From NCBI GenBank assembly GCA_003550325.1, contig QKWP01000223.1:32164-96163 (forward strand): a stretch of DNA of 64,000 bases, in the 5' to 3' direction. This DNA is from Gigaspora rosea. Lineage: Eukaryota > Glomeromycota > Glomeromycetes > Diversisporales > Gigasporaceae. Shown here piece after piece: positions 24,177-34,812 of this stretch (position 1 is the first letter of the stretch; each line of letters opens with the position of its first letter). The notes under the pieces were generated by a model. That model made no database searches. It saw only the letters and a list, made by a program, of their open reading frames with translations, and was not told the DNA's origin. The position numbers and the translations under genes were made by a program.

Positions 24177-24829
24177 CAATGTTTGTTTATTTACTTTAAT
24201 TTGTATTGACTAACAATCTTATTAAAACAATAATCTAATCGTCCAATAAGAGGAATTAAAACTGGTTTATAATGAAAAATATATGGTTTGAATTTGAATC
24301 TTGTCCAACTCAAAACTAAACAAATAACAAAACTATTTTTGTTCTTTGATTTCTCAATATCACAGATCATTTTTCTATATACCAGGAATGAATGCAATGA
24401 GTGCATGGTTTTATGCTGTTTGAAGTGGGATTTGTCCGCAAAATCTTAAGTTTGATTGGTCCGCGTGACTTATTCATCAAATTTTGGTTATTTTTCATGC
24501 ATAATTTCATCACGCCATTATTCTTCACATGCGAATTTATCACGCCTTATATCAGTATTTTTATATGGCATAAATTGACAAATGTGCAAATATATAATTA
24601 TAGTTTATGGTTTAAATATAATGATAAGACTACAACATAAGAAATATAATAGCTGCAATAACCAATGATATTAAAAGCAAGCAAAAATTGGTAACCGGTT
24701 GCAAATTAATTTGTCTATTTTCTTGATATTTGGCATTTTTCAATTTTTTTTGTAGAATTTTTTATTGGGTTGATTAAATGATAATCACTGATCATCAAAA
24801 ACAATAACGAAATAATTTTCAGATAACTG
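24177..24829. other. AT-rich stretch, no gene seen
   Basis: A phrase at 24385 ('accaggaatgaatgcaatga', then 'tgcatggttttatg') resembles one at 4885 inside the hAT-like element there, suggesting degraded repeat sequence. Short open frames (71 and 79 codons) overlap on opposite strands and look random. Confidence 0.4.
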
Positions 24830-25819
24830 ATTCAAGACAAGAATTTCTTAATACCGGTATATGAAAATATTAAAGTAAATTAACAAAACGATCAGATGTT
24901 ACTTGTATAGAAAAAAATACTTATTAATATAATATTGTTAGTATTTACATGCCTGTCAAATACTTAAAAATTTATAAACTATATATTTAAATAAAACAAA
25001 ATATAAAAAATAAAGTATACTACTAGTATCAGGTTATTTCCAAGTTAAAATTAAAAAAAATTTTTAATCGGTAAAATGTTATAGTATAAAAGTTTTATAT
25101 ATGTATTTTATAAGCACAATAAAATTATATATATATATTAAAAAAACTGCTAGCAGGAAAAAAATCTTTATAATATTAAAATTTAGAATGGTAAGCCTTC
25201 AGTAAACCAAGATTTTAAACACAAGACAGCCTAAACTGTTTCATTATCAACTGTTAACCCAGCTAAGCTAAATAGTTGTTCATGGAACACTAGTAGACAT
25301 AATAGCTAGATAATCTTGTATTTACTTATAGGCGTTGTTTGGAACATGAGTTTGAAGCAAGATAATAGTTAATTTAGTNTTTGGAACATGAGTTTGAAGC
25401 AAGATAATAGTTAATTTAGTCAAATGCAAATTATTAAAAATCCTCGGCTAAATTAATCATTAGCTTGTTTCAAACTCGTGTTCCAAAATAATGCCCATAA
25501 GGCATTATTTTGTACACAAATTGTAAATCAACTGATCACGGCATTACTGTCATTAATAAATTTCTCTATTTATTAACGTTAAAAACAGTCCGTTCTCATT
25601 ATACATTAAACAAGATTTAAATATTGTTTAACAAACTAAGGGGTTTGTAATTGAATTTTAACCAAAAACAACATTTAATAGTTGTTTCAAAATGCATATA
25701 ATCATAATAATATTAAGTTTATTTGATATTTACTATTAGGACCGACGGTCCTTTCGGTCTGTCCTAAAAAGAACTGGACCAGCCCGGTCCCTGGACAGAC
25801 CGGACAATTAACAGCCCTA
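24830..25819. mobile_element. hAT-like element, right part only (copy of the 33505-34804 family)
   Basis: From 'ctgattcaagacaa' at 24830 the sequence parallels 33970-34804, ending in GGACC/GGTCC words and the terminus 'aacagcccta' at 25819. The left terminus (TAGGGCTRTTAATC) was not found upstream, so the copy is truncated or rearranged. It includes a 41-base duplication around an N (25338-25420). Confidence 0.65.
25338..25420. other. 41-base duplication around a single N (assembly artefact)
   Basis: 25338-25378 and 25380-25420 are identical and separated only by the N at 25379. This is the same signature as the larger duplication at 15914-17758. Confidence 0.85.
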
Positions 25820-26352
25820 GTTTGACTCATTAACCTGTAAATCGCTCGTCAATTAGCAAATTTAACATTTTGCACATGAATAAGCATAATCTTCAATACA
25901 GATTTAAGAAATCTATCACTATTTCCATCTTTCAAGTTGACAGAAAGTCAACGGATCGAAAAGGAAGCTAAACAGGGAGGCCCAGGCAGCGACTAACACA
26001 AGAAAAGATCAGAATACTGACGGGTGAAAACCGGTTCAATCACCATCCAAATTGAGGAAGGCGCAGCGAAACGATAAGTGATTTATAGCAGTTGCCTAAT
26101 TCAGACGTAAACTAACTTGATAAAGATCAACACAGTTATAAAATGCACAGACAACTACGGCAGCCCCTGAAAGAAAGCAAATTCGCACCTGACCCTTTCT
26201 ACTCTACTGAATCCTGCTATTTTGCAACCATACAAGTCCACAGCTAGCTTGCATCATGCAGGTGGGAAACCACCAGCTAATCTTAAACACCAATCTCAAG
26301 CAGCAACACTTGACTGCAAAATTTTGGGGTCGACAACCGGCCTGCGTATGTG
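25820..26352. other. Non-coding stretch of higher G+C, no gene recognised
   Basis: Base composition is distinctly more balanced than its neighbours between about 25920 and 26345. All frames are interrupted. 'tgcaggtgggaaaccaccag' near 26258 is echoed by 'tgcaggtaggagaccactgg' near 29824, on the far side of the hAT-like insertion. Confidence 0.4.
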
Positions 26353-26811
26353 TAGAGCTTCAGATTTGTATTCGCTATTCGAATAATATTCGTATTCGGT
26401 GAATATTCGAATAAAATTTTTTAAATAACTATTCAATGAATAACATGAATATTCGAATAATTGTCTTATTCAAATTATTCGAATAATATAATTATTCGAA
26501 TAATTTATTCTTATTCGAATAATTCATTATATTCGAATTAATAATTCCTATTCGAATAATTTATGATATTCAAATAATATTCAATATAATCATCAAAATG
26601 TAATTTTTTTTCTATATTTTAGATGAATATGTAGTATACATTTATTTAGTTTTATATGATATCAACATTAACAAACTTTTAATTCAATTCATTATTAAAA
26701 TAATTAAGCCAGAGCTAAATGTGATTTTAGAAGACGGACGAAAATTTGAATTAATAGTCTTTAAAAATAGTACAGAAACTCCGCAGCTAGGAAAGTTAAA
26801 GCCAACAAAAA

Positions 26812-28083
26812 ATGAAAGAAACCTATCAGATCGAGCACTGGAGAGAAAAAGAAAACACAAAACCAGACGAGAATGAAATAGAACAATACAAAAGTTGTAC
26901 ACAAGATCAAGTAGGAAAAAGTAGAGAATGCACGATATTTAAAGCTTTTAAAAGCCCTAAACGTGCATTGAATAGAAGGCTAATCAAAAAGCGAGAAGAT
27001 AAAGTTTTGTGTGAAATAAAGTGTGCTGATCTAGTGCACAAACAGGTCAAAGACACAAATAGCAATGTAGAAAGAGAGCGAGAAATACATGATATTGTGA
27101 TAAAGAGTAAAGAAGAAGAAATGATAGATGAGTGGATAGATGAAGAAAGTATTAGGAAAGACCTGAAAGCCTTGAATGAGTGTATGAAAGGTTGTTCTGA
27201 ATAGTGTATCTATATGGATGGCTCCTTAACTCAGGAAGAGGTTCAAGTAGGAGTTTGCAAGAAAAGCATGGGGATTGGCTGGGTAGCATATCCAAAAAAA
27301 GCAAAGCAAGAGTTAGGATTCGACAATCCCCAATTTAGTAGAGCCCTGTTGGACTGGCCTTTAATAACAAGAGCAGAAATAGGTGTGATTGCAATAGCAC
27401 TTCTGGCGGCACCATGTAAAAGTAAAGTAGAATTTTTCTTTGATAGCATAAATGCCATAAGTCTAATTAAGAAAATGCGAAAGCCAAAAAGCTTAAGAGA
27501 AGAAGTTAAAATAAGCAATGGTAGTATCTTAAGGCTGATACAAAAGTGTCTTGAAGAAAAGGAGATAGATTGGAAGATTTTTAAGGTTAAAGCACATACG
27601 GGAATTAAAGGGAATGAATATGCAGACAAGTTAGCCAAGGAGGGTCTAAAAAGCAAAAAGTGCTTTAAAATATCTAGTAGTTGGGTTAAAGAAATGAGAA
27701 TAGTCCCGAAATGGGAAAATCATATAATAGATAGACCAATTAAAAAATTTGTGGAAGAAGTTACAAACATGGTTTTTGATGTAGAATGGAAGGGTTTATC
27801 GGGTATTTTAGATATCTTAAAAGAGAAGGGAAATAGTGTAGAAGTTGACTGGGGTAGCACATGGGGTCAGCTAAATAAACTGAAGGGTCGTAATTGTAGA
27901 AGTATAAAGCAAAGCAGGGCCTGGGTCAATAGGATCAAACGTATTAACAAGGCTTTGCCGGTACTGGCTTTATTGCACAAAAGATATCCAGGAGTGTACG
28001 AAATTAATCTGTGCATAGCATGTTATAGGGAATCAGAAACACAAGACCATTTGGCGGAATGTGAGATATACCAAGGCCTATGA
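26812..28083 (+). pseudogene. Retrotransposon C-terminal polyprotein fragment: linker, RNase H, zinc-finger
   Basis: One frame runs from ATG 26812 to TGA 28083, broken only by TAG at 27202-27204. The first 130 codons are charged and helix-rich with no named domain. From 27208 the RNase H fold is complete: YMDGSL (first Asp), RAEIGVIAIALLA (Glu), FFFDSINAI (Asp), and KVKAHTGIKGNEYADKLAKE (final His/Asp region). Near the end, CIACYRE...DHLAEC forms a CxxC-H-C finger like the one after RNase H in the large LINE of this window. The upstream coding phrase KPELNVILEDGRKFELIVFK (26705-26760) is in another frame, so a frameshift lies near 26812. No reverse transcriptase remains, consistent with 5' truncation. 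It is dead, but the RNase H is well preserved. Confidence 0.8.
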
Positions 28084-28096
28084 AGGAAGATAGAAC

Positions 28097-28352
28097 TATA
28101 CATGCTGGCAAAACCCGGACAAATTCCAAATAATAAAAAAACAATTGCTATTTATAAAAGATTAAATCAAATAAATAATCTTAATATTTTGTAAATATAT
28201 TATTTATAACTATAAGAATATATATGATTTGTTTAAATAAAGATTATTAATAAAGTTTTTGAGATATTAGTTATACTAGAATTTGGGATTTGGGATTTGG
28301 GATGACGGACAAATCCCAAACTATAGTAAGTCGGGATTTTGCCAACATGTAT
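28097..28352. mobile_element. 256-base MULE-like MITE with exact 9-base target duplication
   Basis: AGATAGAAC flanks both sides exactly (28088-28096, 28353-28361). The ends are ATACATGCTGGCAAAACCCG and, inverted, ATACATGTTGGCAAAATCCC. Removing it restores a continuous LINE sequence. A 9-base duplication is typical of Mutator-like elements, so that class is likely. Confidence 0.85.
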
Positions 28353-28990
28353 AGATAGAACGTGAGGTTAAAGAGGAAGTACTCGTTAACAAAGGCACAA
28401 AGAAGAAAGAAGTGACCCAGAAATATTTAAGGCCGTCAAGAAGGTACTCTTTGGTGATGAAGAGCATGAAAAGATTAGAAAATTGAAGTTATTAATTCAA
28501 GGCTTAGTTCCTGCGAGCCCTAAGAAAGAATCGAAGGTAGAGAGATATTTCAAAAACAAAGCATTTGAAGCTTTGGGCTTGAAATTTCACGAAAGAATTT
28601 GAACACTACGATGTAAAGCCGTTGCAGTGTGGGAAGAATTATATGGGATAAAAGAAAAGAAAAGGAAAAGAAACACTGAAAACGAAGAAGAAGAAGAAAA
28701 AGAAGAAGAAAGAAAAGGTACAAAGAATCATAAAAGGCAGAAGAAAGATAGAAAGGAGAAGAGTGAAGATACTGTAAAAGAAACGAAGCAAGGAAAATTT
28801 CAAAAAATTTTCAACGATGCTAAAAGTATAATTTATGGTTGGATCTCCGGCTTCACCAGGCCGACGTGGCTTTCAGCAGGCCGGCCTATTAAGGAAAAAG
28901 ACAAATTTTTTTGGTCAATCTTGACATTAGCAGGCAAGAGCTAGTCGATGAATTTTTGATGGATACTTTAGAAAGTTAAGGAGCCCAAAA
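28353..28990 (+). pseudogene. Charged C-terminal part of the truncated LINE ORF
   Basis: This is the continuation of the element after the MITE. The clearest frame is 28627-28944: a highly basic/acidic K/E-rich run (KEEERKGTKNHKRQKKDRKE) followed by IIYGWISGFTRPTWLSAGRP. It is probably the C-terminal tail of the retroelement protein, with shifts between it and the zinc-finger. I recognise no domain in it. Confidence 0.45.
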
Positions 28991-29110
28991 AGGAGACGAA
29001 TCTAGGCTGTAGCAGATTGCATTTAGGTACCTCGGTAACCGGATGAGTCTTTATTGTTAAAAAGGTGGAAAATACAATTTTTTATAGTATTTTTATATGT
29101 AGCTTATTAG

Positions 29111-29245
29111 CCGTAAACTGCCGTATAATCAGCCCAGGTCTGGTACATTTCACCAAAAAAATTAATTAGTAAAAAAAAGAAAATAATTAGTAAAAATGAG
29201 GGGAGGGGTCTGATATGTGGGGGCTGTTTATACGGCAGTTTACGG
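29111..29245. mobile_element. 135-base TIR element in LINE 3' region
   Basis: CCGTAAACTGCCGTATAATC at the left is inverted at the right as CCGTAAACTGCCGTATAAAC, with 'agccc' next to it on both sides. It lies between the ORF tail and the poly(A) of the truncated LINE. No clean target duplication was found. Confidence 0.7.
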
Positions 29246-29827
29246 GTACTTATATCTTATACAATAAAGGCAGGATTGCCAAAAAAAAAAAAATTATTAA
29301 AATAATTAATTGATAATACTTCCAATTGTCCTATCATCCCACCTTATTACTAATTTTATCCTTTGTCCCTTTTCCTATTTTGTTTCTCCATATGTTATTA
29401 TCATATATAGATCGATAAGCTTATCAAAATCATTATTAAATTAATTGAAACCAATTAATAATAAAATAATAGAAGGGTCTTTTAGACTAAACTAAAAAAA
29501 AGCTATAGGCACAACATTCAATTTGACTTAATAATTAGAAGTAGAATTAGTAGAATTGGAATTAATGCTATTATATAAGTGCTAGTTATTATTATATATA
29601 TAAATTATAAGATATTGAATATGTATACTAGGCAAAATAAATATATTCAAATATTATTATTTATTCAAATAAATATTATTATTCGAATAAATAATATTAT
29701 TCGAATAATTATAGTTATTCGAATTATTCAGTAAATTTAGTCATTCGGCGAATATTCGAATAGCTATATGCGATCCTAATTATTCGAATATTATTCGAAT
29801 AAAGAATCCGTAAGCTCTACGTATGCA

Positions 29828-30300
29828 GGTAGGAGACCACTGGCTAACCCTGCAAATAGCTAAATCAATTATACATCAAATGCACTGATGTATGCTATAT
29901 GTCACACTAAAAGGCTAATAAAGTTCATTATCCGGCATTGTATGCCAGATTGCTTCCAAATAAATATGGAATCACAAGTGTGCGATCCTGTTTGATTACT
30001 GTAATATGTACGTATAAACTTATGATAATTTTCCATTTATACTATATTTTAATACAAATGTAATAAATCAAAGCATTATATAAACTATAATTTTTTACAG
30101 TGAAATTATGATAATTCAATTTATACTATATTTTACTACAAATGTAATAAATAAAAGAGGCACGTAAGCACTTCCAATTACACTATTATTGATCCATTAG
30201 ATATTCAAAATATGGTATTTTTATTTCCTATTTACGTTTACTTGTACATTTGTTAACTATACACCTTCGTTCCTGGTTTCTAGCGCGACTGCATCGTGCA
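29828..30300. other. AT-rich stretch, no gene seen
   Basis: No ORF is supported. It contains two tandem-like phrases ('atgataattt.ccatttatac', 'tatgataattcaatttatac') near 30020 and 30105, suggesting an old duplication, and ends in the hairpin-like 'gcgcgactgcatcgtgca' at the boundary of the next element. Confidence 0.4.
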
Positions 30301-30450
30301 TAGAGCTACAAACATTTAGAAGGTCCAAGGTAGTACGTCACTCTTCACGTTATATAAAATTTATATATAATCATATTAAACGTCACGTCACATACGTCAC
30401 GTCAAACATAATAGTATATGTTCATTGATATTCTAATGTCTGCAGCTCTA
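30301..30450. mobile_element. 150-base hAT-like MITE with an in-window empty site
   Basis: The ends are TAGAGCTACAAACATT and, inverted, TAGAGCTGCAGACATT. Flanks ATCGTGCA (30293-30300) and GTCGTGCA (30451-30458) match at 7 of 8. A related unoccupied site reads 'gcgcgactgcgtcgtgcagc' at 34936-34955. Inside, ACGTCACGTCA words recur. Confidence 0.8.
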
Positions 30451-31125
30451 GTCGTGCAGCTACCTTATTGAATAACTACATAATTTGTCTCTTGCATATA
30501 TAGCTTTTTATAGCAAAATAAAATTTCATGAATTTTAGATTTAATTATTTCAAAAAGTTCTGGATTTTTGATTGATATATTTATATCTTCATTACTAAGA
30601 AATATTGATTATAGTGTTTTCTTGTACTTGATGTTAATAAATTTTGGTAGTTTGGTGTTTTGTTTATAATTTTTATTATAAACTGGTTGCAAATTTCTAT
30701 ATGATTTTTGTCTTTAATTTGATTAGCAAGTTGTCAAAAAAGAATTTCTAGATTTGAGATTTGTTTTAAAAGTTCTGGTATTTCTAAATATAATTCTGGT
30801 CTGAATTGATATTTGCTATATTTTATAGCAAGATCAATTATATATAGATTTGGAGTTTGTGAATTTAAAATTTTATTTTTTATATTTTGATATTTTATCA
30901 AGACTTTATTACTTGATAATTCTAATTAATTACAAAAAAAAAGAATTTCATTAATTATTTTAATAAACTAGAGGTGCAGCTAAATTCGGGGAGCAAAATT
31001 GCACTAACTAAATATGCTTATGTTATGAAAATTACATGTCAAGAAGCATTTTACTTATTTGGATAATACAAAACCAAGTTTGTAAATAAATTAAGTACTT
31101 TGAATAAAAATTTAGAGTTAGGCCA
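30451..31125. other. AT-rich stretch, no gene seen
   Basis: The minus-strand reading of 30500-30980 has weak coding look (short frames rich in I, K, N), but stops are frequent and I recognise no family. Confidence 0.35.
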
Positions 31126-32431
31126 GACCAATTTAATTCGGTAGTTTACGTTACCCTCCTTTCCCCCCCTCTTACTTATAAAAATCACTTAATAAATTTG
31201 ACAAAGAATCTGATTGGTCATTTGATCAGACAAACCAATTAAATTCTTTTATTGGATCCATTGATGAGTTACAGTACTTAAGCCAAGTTTTATCCGAATA
31301 TATAAAATACAAGACTTGTGTGCCATTTCGGTAACAATGAAAAGAGAGTTAGTTGCATTGGAATTATCATGATTTTTATCATGGTTTCTATAAAAAAATT
31401 CTGTTACAAACCTATTCGACACATAATGCGTTTTAAGTTTGAGTTTGCATCGAAATTATTTTGATTTCTATCATAAATTATTATAAAAATTCTCATACAA
31501 AGTTTGCTCGTTATTCTAATAATATGGTTATGGTTAAATTACGTAGTTCACGTTGGAATTCTTATAGTTCTATCACGAGTTACGGTTACAAAACTTACTA
31601 TGTGTGGCGTAGTTTCTGAAAAGCCCTTGCACTTAGTAAAAGGTGTATAAATAAATGACGAGATATATAATGATTTGAAAACAGCAAAGGTGAAACGAAA
31701 ATATAATTTGAGTGACTCACGTGATCATGCGATCGATCAGGGAATCAGAGTGTTGGATGAGATCGAGTACAAAGAGTACTGTTGCATCTAAAGTAGCCCC
31801 TGTTTAAAGTAACGCCTGACTAAAATCAAGCTCTATCTTATCTTTATACATATTTAGGGCAGAGAATTTAAAGGTAGAGTGTAACGTAGATTATTTTTAA
31901 TAGTAATCACGTTGCAAATTATGCAAATCATAACAAATCATATGATGATCATATGATTTACATAGATTCTAACCAATCAGAGTTGATAATTTATGTAGAT
32001 CTCCTCGTAAAAATTAATAACTTCTCGCAAAATTTTATAGTATTGAAAAATTGAAAAATATATTGAAATATTCTTGTTTATATTTACATAAGATTAAAAA
32101 TCAATTTTTAAATTGTTTTCGACTAATATATTTTAATTTTTAAAATTATTCTAACTTTGTTTATATAAACCACTAATTTTTGTATGTACAACAAATAATT
32201 CGGCATTTATATTTATATTGTATTACACTATACCTTTAATGCCAGGTGGAATTAAGATTAAAAATTGCAAGGTTCCGAAACTTTCCGAAAAGAAAATGAA
32301 CGAATGTAAAAGACGAGCGAGGGGGTGTCCGATAATTTCCGATCGAGAGAAAAAAATTTTAAAATTTATTATGTTCCGTCCCCCCTCTTTTGAGAAAGGA
32401 ATGTAACGTAAACCACTAAATAAAATTGGTC
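31126..32431. mobile_element. 1.3 kb TIR element (GACCAATTT / GGTTTACGTTAC ends)
   Basis: The left end GACCAATTTAATTCGGTAGT, then TTACGTTACC, is inverted at the right as GACCAATTTTATTTAGTGGT, then TTACGTTACA. Pyrimidine-rich 'ctcctttcccccc' follows on the left and 'ccccccctcttttg'-like sequence on the right. A small 62-codon frame at 32218 is not convincing. No target duplication was confirmed. Confidence 0.6.
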
Positions 32432-33496
32432 ACGCCTTATGATCTTAATGTTAGTGGCTATAGGGTTAGAATGATGTATACTATATGTAAAATTTCATTC
32501 TTGTCATAAACATTAGTTTTTGCTTATTTAACTTTTTTCTTCTTTTGCGCGTGTTGGAATTCTTCGTCAGGCTGATCCGGAATAGTCCAAATTTTGCACT
32601 CTCCGATTGGCTATTTCCTCTCCAGGAGTTTATATTACCAGCGCAAATTAGTGGATGCGTCAAGAAAGAACATAATGCTATATTAGTTATTTACCATAAA
32701 TATATACAATGTCGATTGAGAAAAATTCTAATTTAGATAATTTAACCTTATAATTGATGAATAATTGATTGATTGTATATGCAGCAATGATATTGATTAT
32801 TAGTGAATTTTGGGACTTGATGTGAAAATTAGTATGGTACTTGATGAATGTTTGTAATAATTATAAAGCACAGGGTGAAATCTGGGTTTCGAGGCGGTGA
32901 AATCCACTTTGTAGATTGTGTTAGGATAGTTAAAATCTGCATTTTATTATGTTTTTTATTATAATAAAGGCGAACTTCACTATAATGCAATGATCATAGC
33001 ATATTTCACTATTTCACAACTCAGTTTCTTCTGCCATATTATACTTATTAAAATTACATTAAATTTCAGTAAGGCTACACAAAGTTAGTTTTTCATTTTG
33101 CATAACTTGCCAATCCAATTTTTCAAAAAAAATTTTTTTTAATTCTAATTGTGCTATTAAAATCCAAAAAAAAAATTCTGATTTCATATGTGCAAACTGA
33201 AAAATTAACTTAGCCGTGACCTTATACGTATAACATGAGCTTATAATTTACAGTAGATAAAAAAAAATCAAACTCGCCTATTGGAATTTAGGAACACCAT
33301 GTTATGTAAAACGAAAATTAACTTTGCATGTCCTAATAAAAATGCAGTTTTTGATAATATATTTTCCTGCCAGTATATCACATCAATATAATCTTATACT
33401 GGCCAAAAATTTTTATTGAATTTAATTACTGAAAAATAATAATTATCAATGATCACAAATTTCATCATGTGTCCTACTAATTTTCAAATCAGCTGA
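32432..33496. other. AT-rich stretch, no gene seen
   Basis: A GC-richer patch at 32545-32665 contains an ATTGG (inverted CCAAT) motif, but no ORF on either strand extends from it. The two overlapping 60-codon frames there are probably chance. Confidence 0.4.
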
Positions 33497-33504
33497 ATTC
33501 GGTA

Positions 33505-34804
33505 TAGGGCTATTAATCAGTCCATCCAGTCCATCTTGATCAAAAGACTGCCAGTCTTTTAAAAAGTCAGACTGGACTGTGGTCAGAATAAATAGGACCG
33601 AATAGAGCTGATCGGATGGACCAATGATCAATATAATACTTTTTTGCTATAACGATGAAATTAAGTTTATCAGTATAAAGAATTTCACAATAAGCTTTTC
33701 AAATTTTTATAATATTTGTTTATATAATATAAGAGGAGCAATAGTTATTTATTAATTAATATGTTTGCTAATTTTAGTCATACATAAATTATGGATTAGA
33801 AAGTAATATAGTATATTAATATAGCAAAATAATATCTTTTATTAACTTTGTAAATATGAACATTATAGTTAAAATTAGTTAAAGATATTTTATCACTTTT
33901 AACTACTTAACATTAGATAATTTGATTGAATAATATAATCAAAATTGGGCTGCCAAATGTTCAATCTTGTACTGATTCAAGACAAAAATTGTTTTAATAT
34001 ATGAAAATATTGAAGTAAATTAACAAAATGATTAGATGTTACTTGCATAGTAAAAAAAATATTTATTAATATAATATTGTTAGTTGTTTACATTTCTGTC
34101 AAGCACTTAAAATTTATGAACCTAATATATTTAATAAAAAAAAATAAAAAATAAAGTATACTACTAGTGTCGAGTTATTTCCAAGTTAAAATCAAAAAAA
34201 TTTAATTGAAAAAATGTTATAGTATAAAATTTTTATACGTATAAGCATTATAAAATTATATACAGTTTACGAATATAAAAAAAAAATCTACTAGCAGGAA
34301 AAAAATTATGTAAAAATAAAATTTAGAATGGTAAGTCTTCAGTTGTTTTAAAACACGAGTTTGAAGCAAGCTAATAGTTAATTTGGTCGAATGCAAATTA
34401 TATCTTTATCATAATAATCCTCGGCAAAATTAATCATTAACTTGTTTCATACTCGTGTTCCAAATAATGCCTATAGGCGTTATTTTGCACAAATACAGTA
34501 AATTAACTAATCACGCCATTGCTGTCATTCATAAATTTCTCTATTTTATTAATGTTAACAACAGCCTGTTCGCATTATATATTATATGTTTAATCTTATT
34601 TAACAAACTAAGGGGTTTGTAATTGAATTTTAACTAAAAACATTTTATAGTTGTTTCAAAAAATGTGTATTATCAAGATAATATTTAGTTGATTTGATAT
34701 TTACTATTTTGGACCAATGATCCTTTCAGTCTGTCCTAAAAAGGACCAGACCGCTGGACGGACTGAAGGTCCATCAGTCCGGACCAGATCGATTAACAGC
34801 CCTA
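33505..34804. mobile_element. hAT-like non-autonomous element with GGACC/GGTCC words
   Basis: The ends are TAGGGCTATTAATC and, inverted, TAGGGCTGTTAATC. Flanks ATTCGGTA (33497-33504) and ATTCAGTA (34805-34812) match at 7 of 8. Subterminal words GTCCGGAC/CAGTCCATC recur in both orientations. The interior is AT-rich and non-coding. A second, truncated copy ends at 25819. Confidence 0.8.
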
Positions 34805-34812
34805 ATTCAGTA

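Larger units (their letters stand above)
26708..29292 (+). mobile_element. 5'-truncated RNase H-bearing retrotransposon with 17-base target duplication
   Basis: ATTATTAAAATAATTAA occurs directly before (26691-26707) and directly after (29293-29309) the segment. It ends 'aataaaggcaggattgcc' plus a poly(A). The left end opens straight into coding sequence, as expected of 5' truncation. It contains two later insertions: a MULE-like MITE (28097-28352) and a TIR element (29111-29245). Confidence 0.8.
26353..29819. mobile_element. hAT-like element with ATTCGAATAAT words, containing a LINE
   Basis: The ends are TAGAGCTTCAGATTTGTATT and, inverted, TAGAGCTTACGGATTCTTTA. Flanks CGTATGTG (26345-26352) and CGTATGCA (29820-29827) match at 6 of 8 bases. 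About 200 bases inside each end consist of ATTCGAATAAT and close variants. Removing the LINE (26708-29292 plus one target duplication) leaves about 870 bases of original element. Confidence 0.7.

Noticed and set aside
27243..27656. 137-codon minus-strand frame
   Set aside because: Antisense to the RNase H domain, which has clear catalytic motifs.
32218..32406. 62-codon open frame with basic Cys-containing peptide
   Set aside because: Inside the end region of a TIR element, with no relatives or coding signs.
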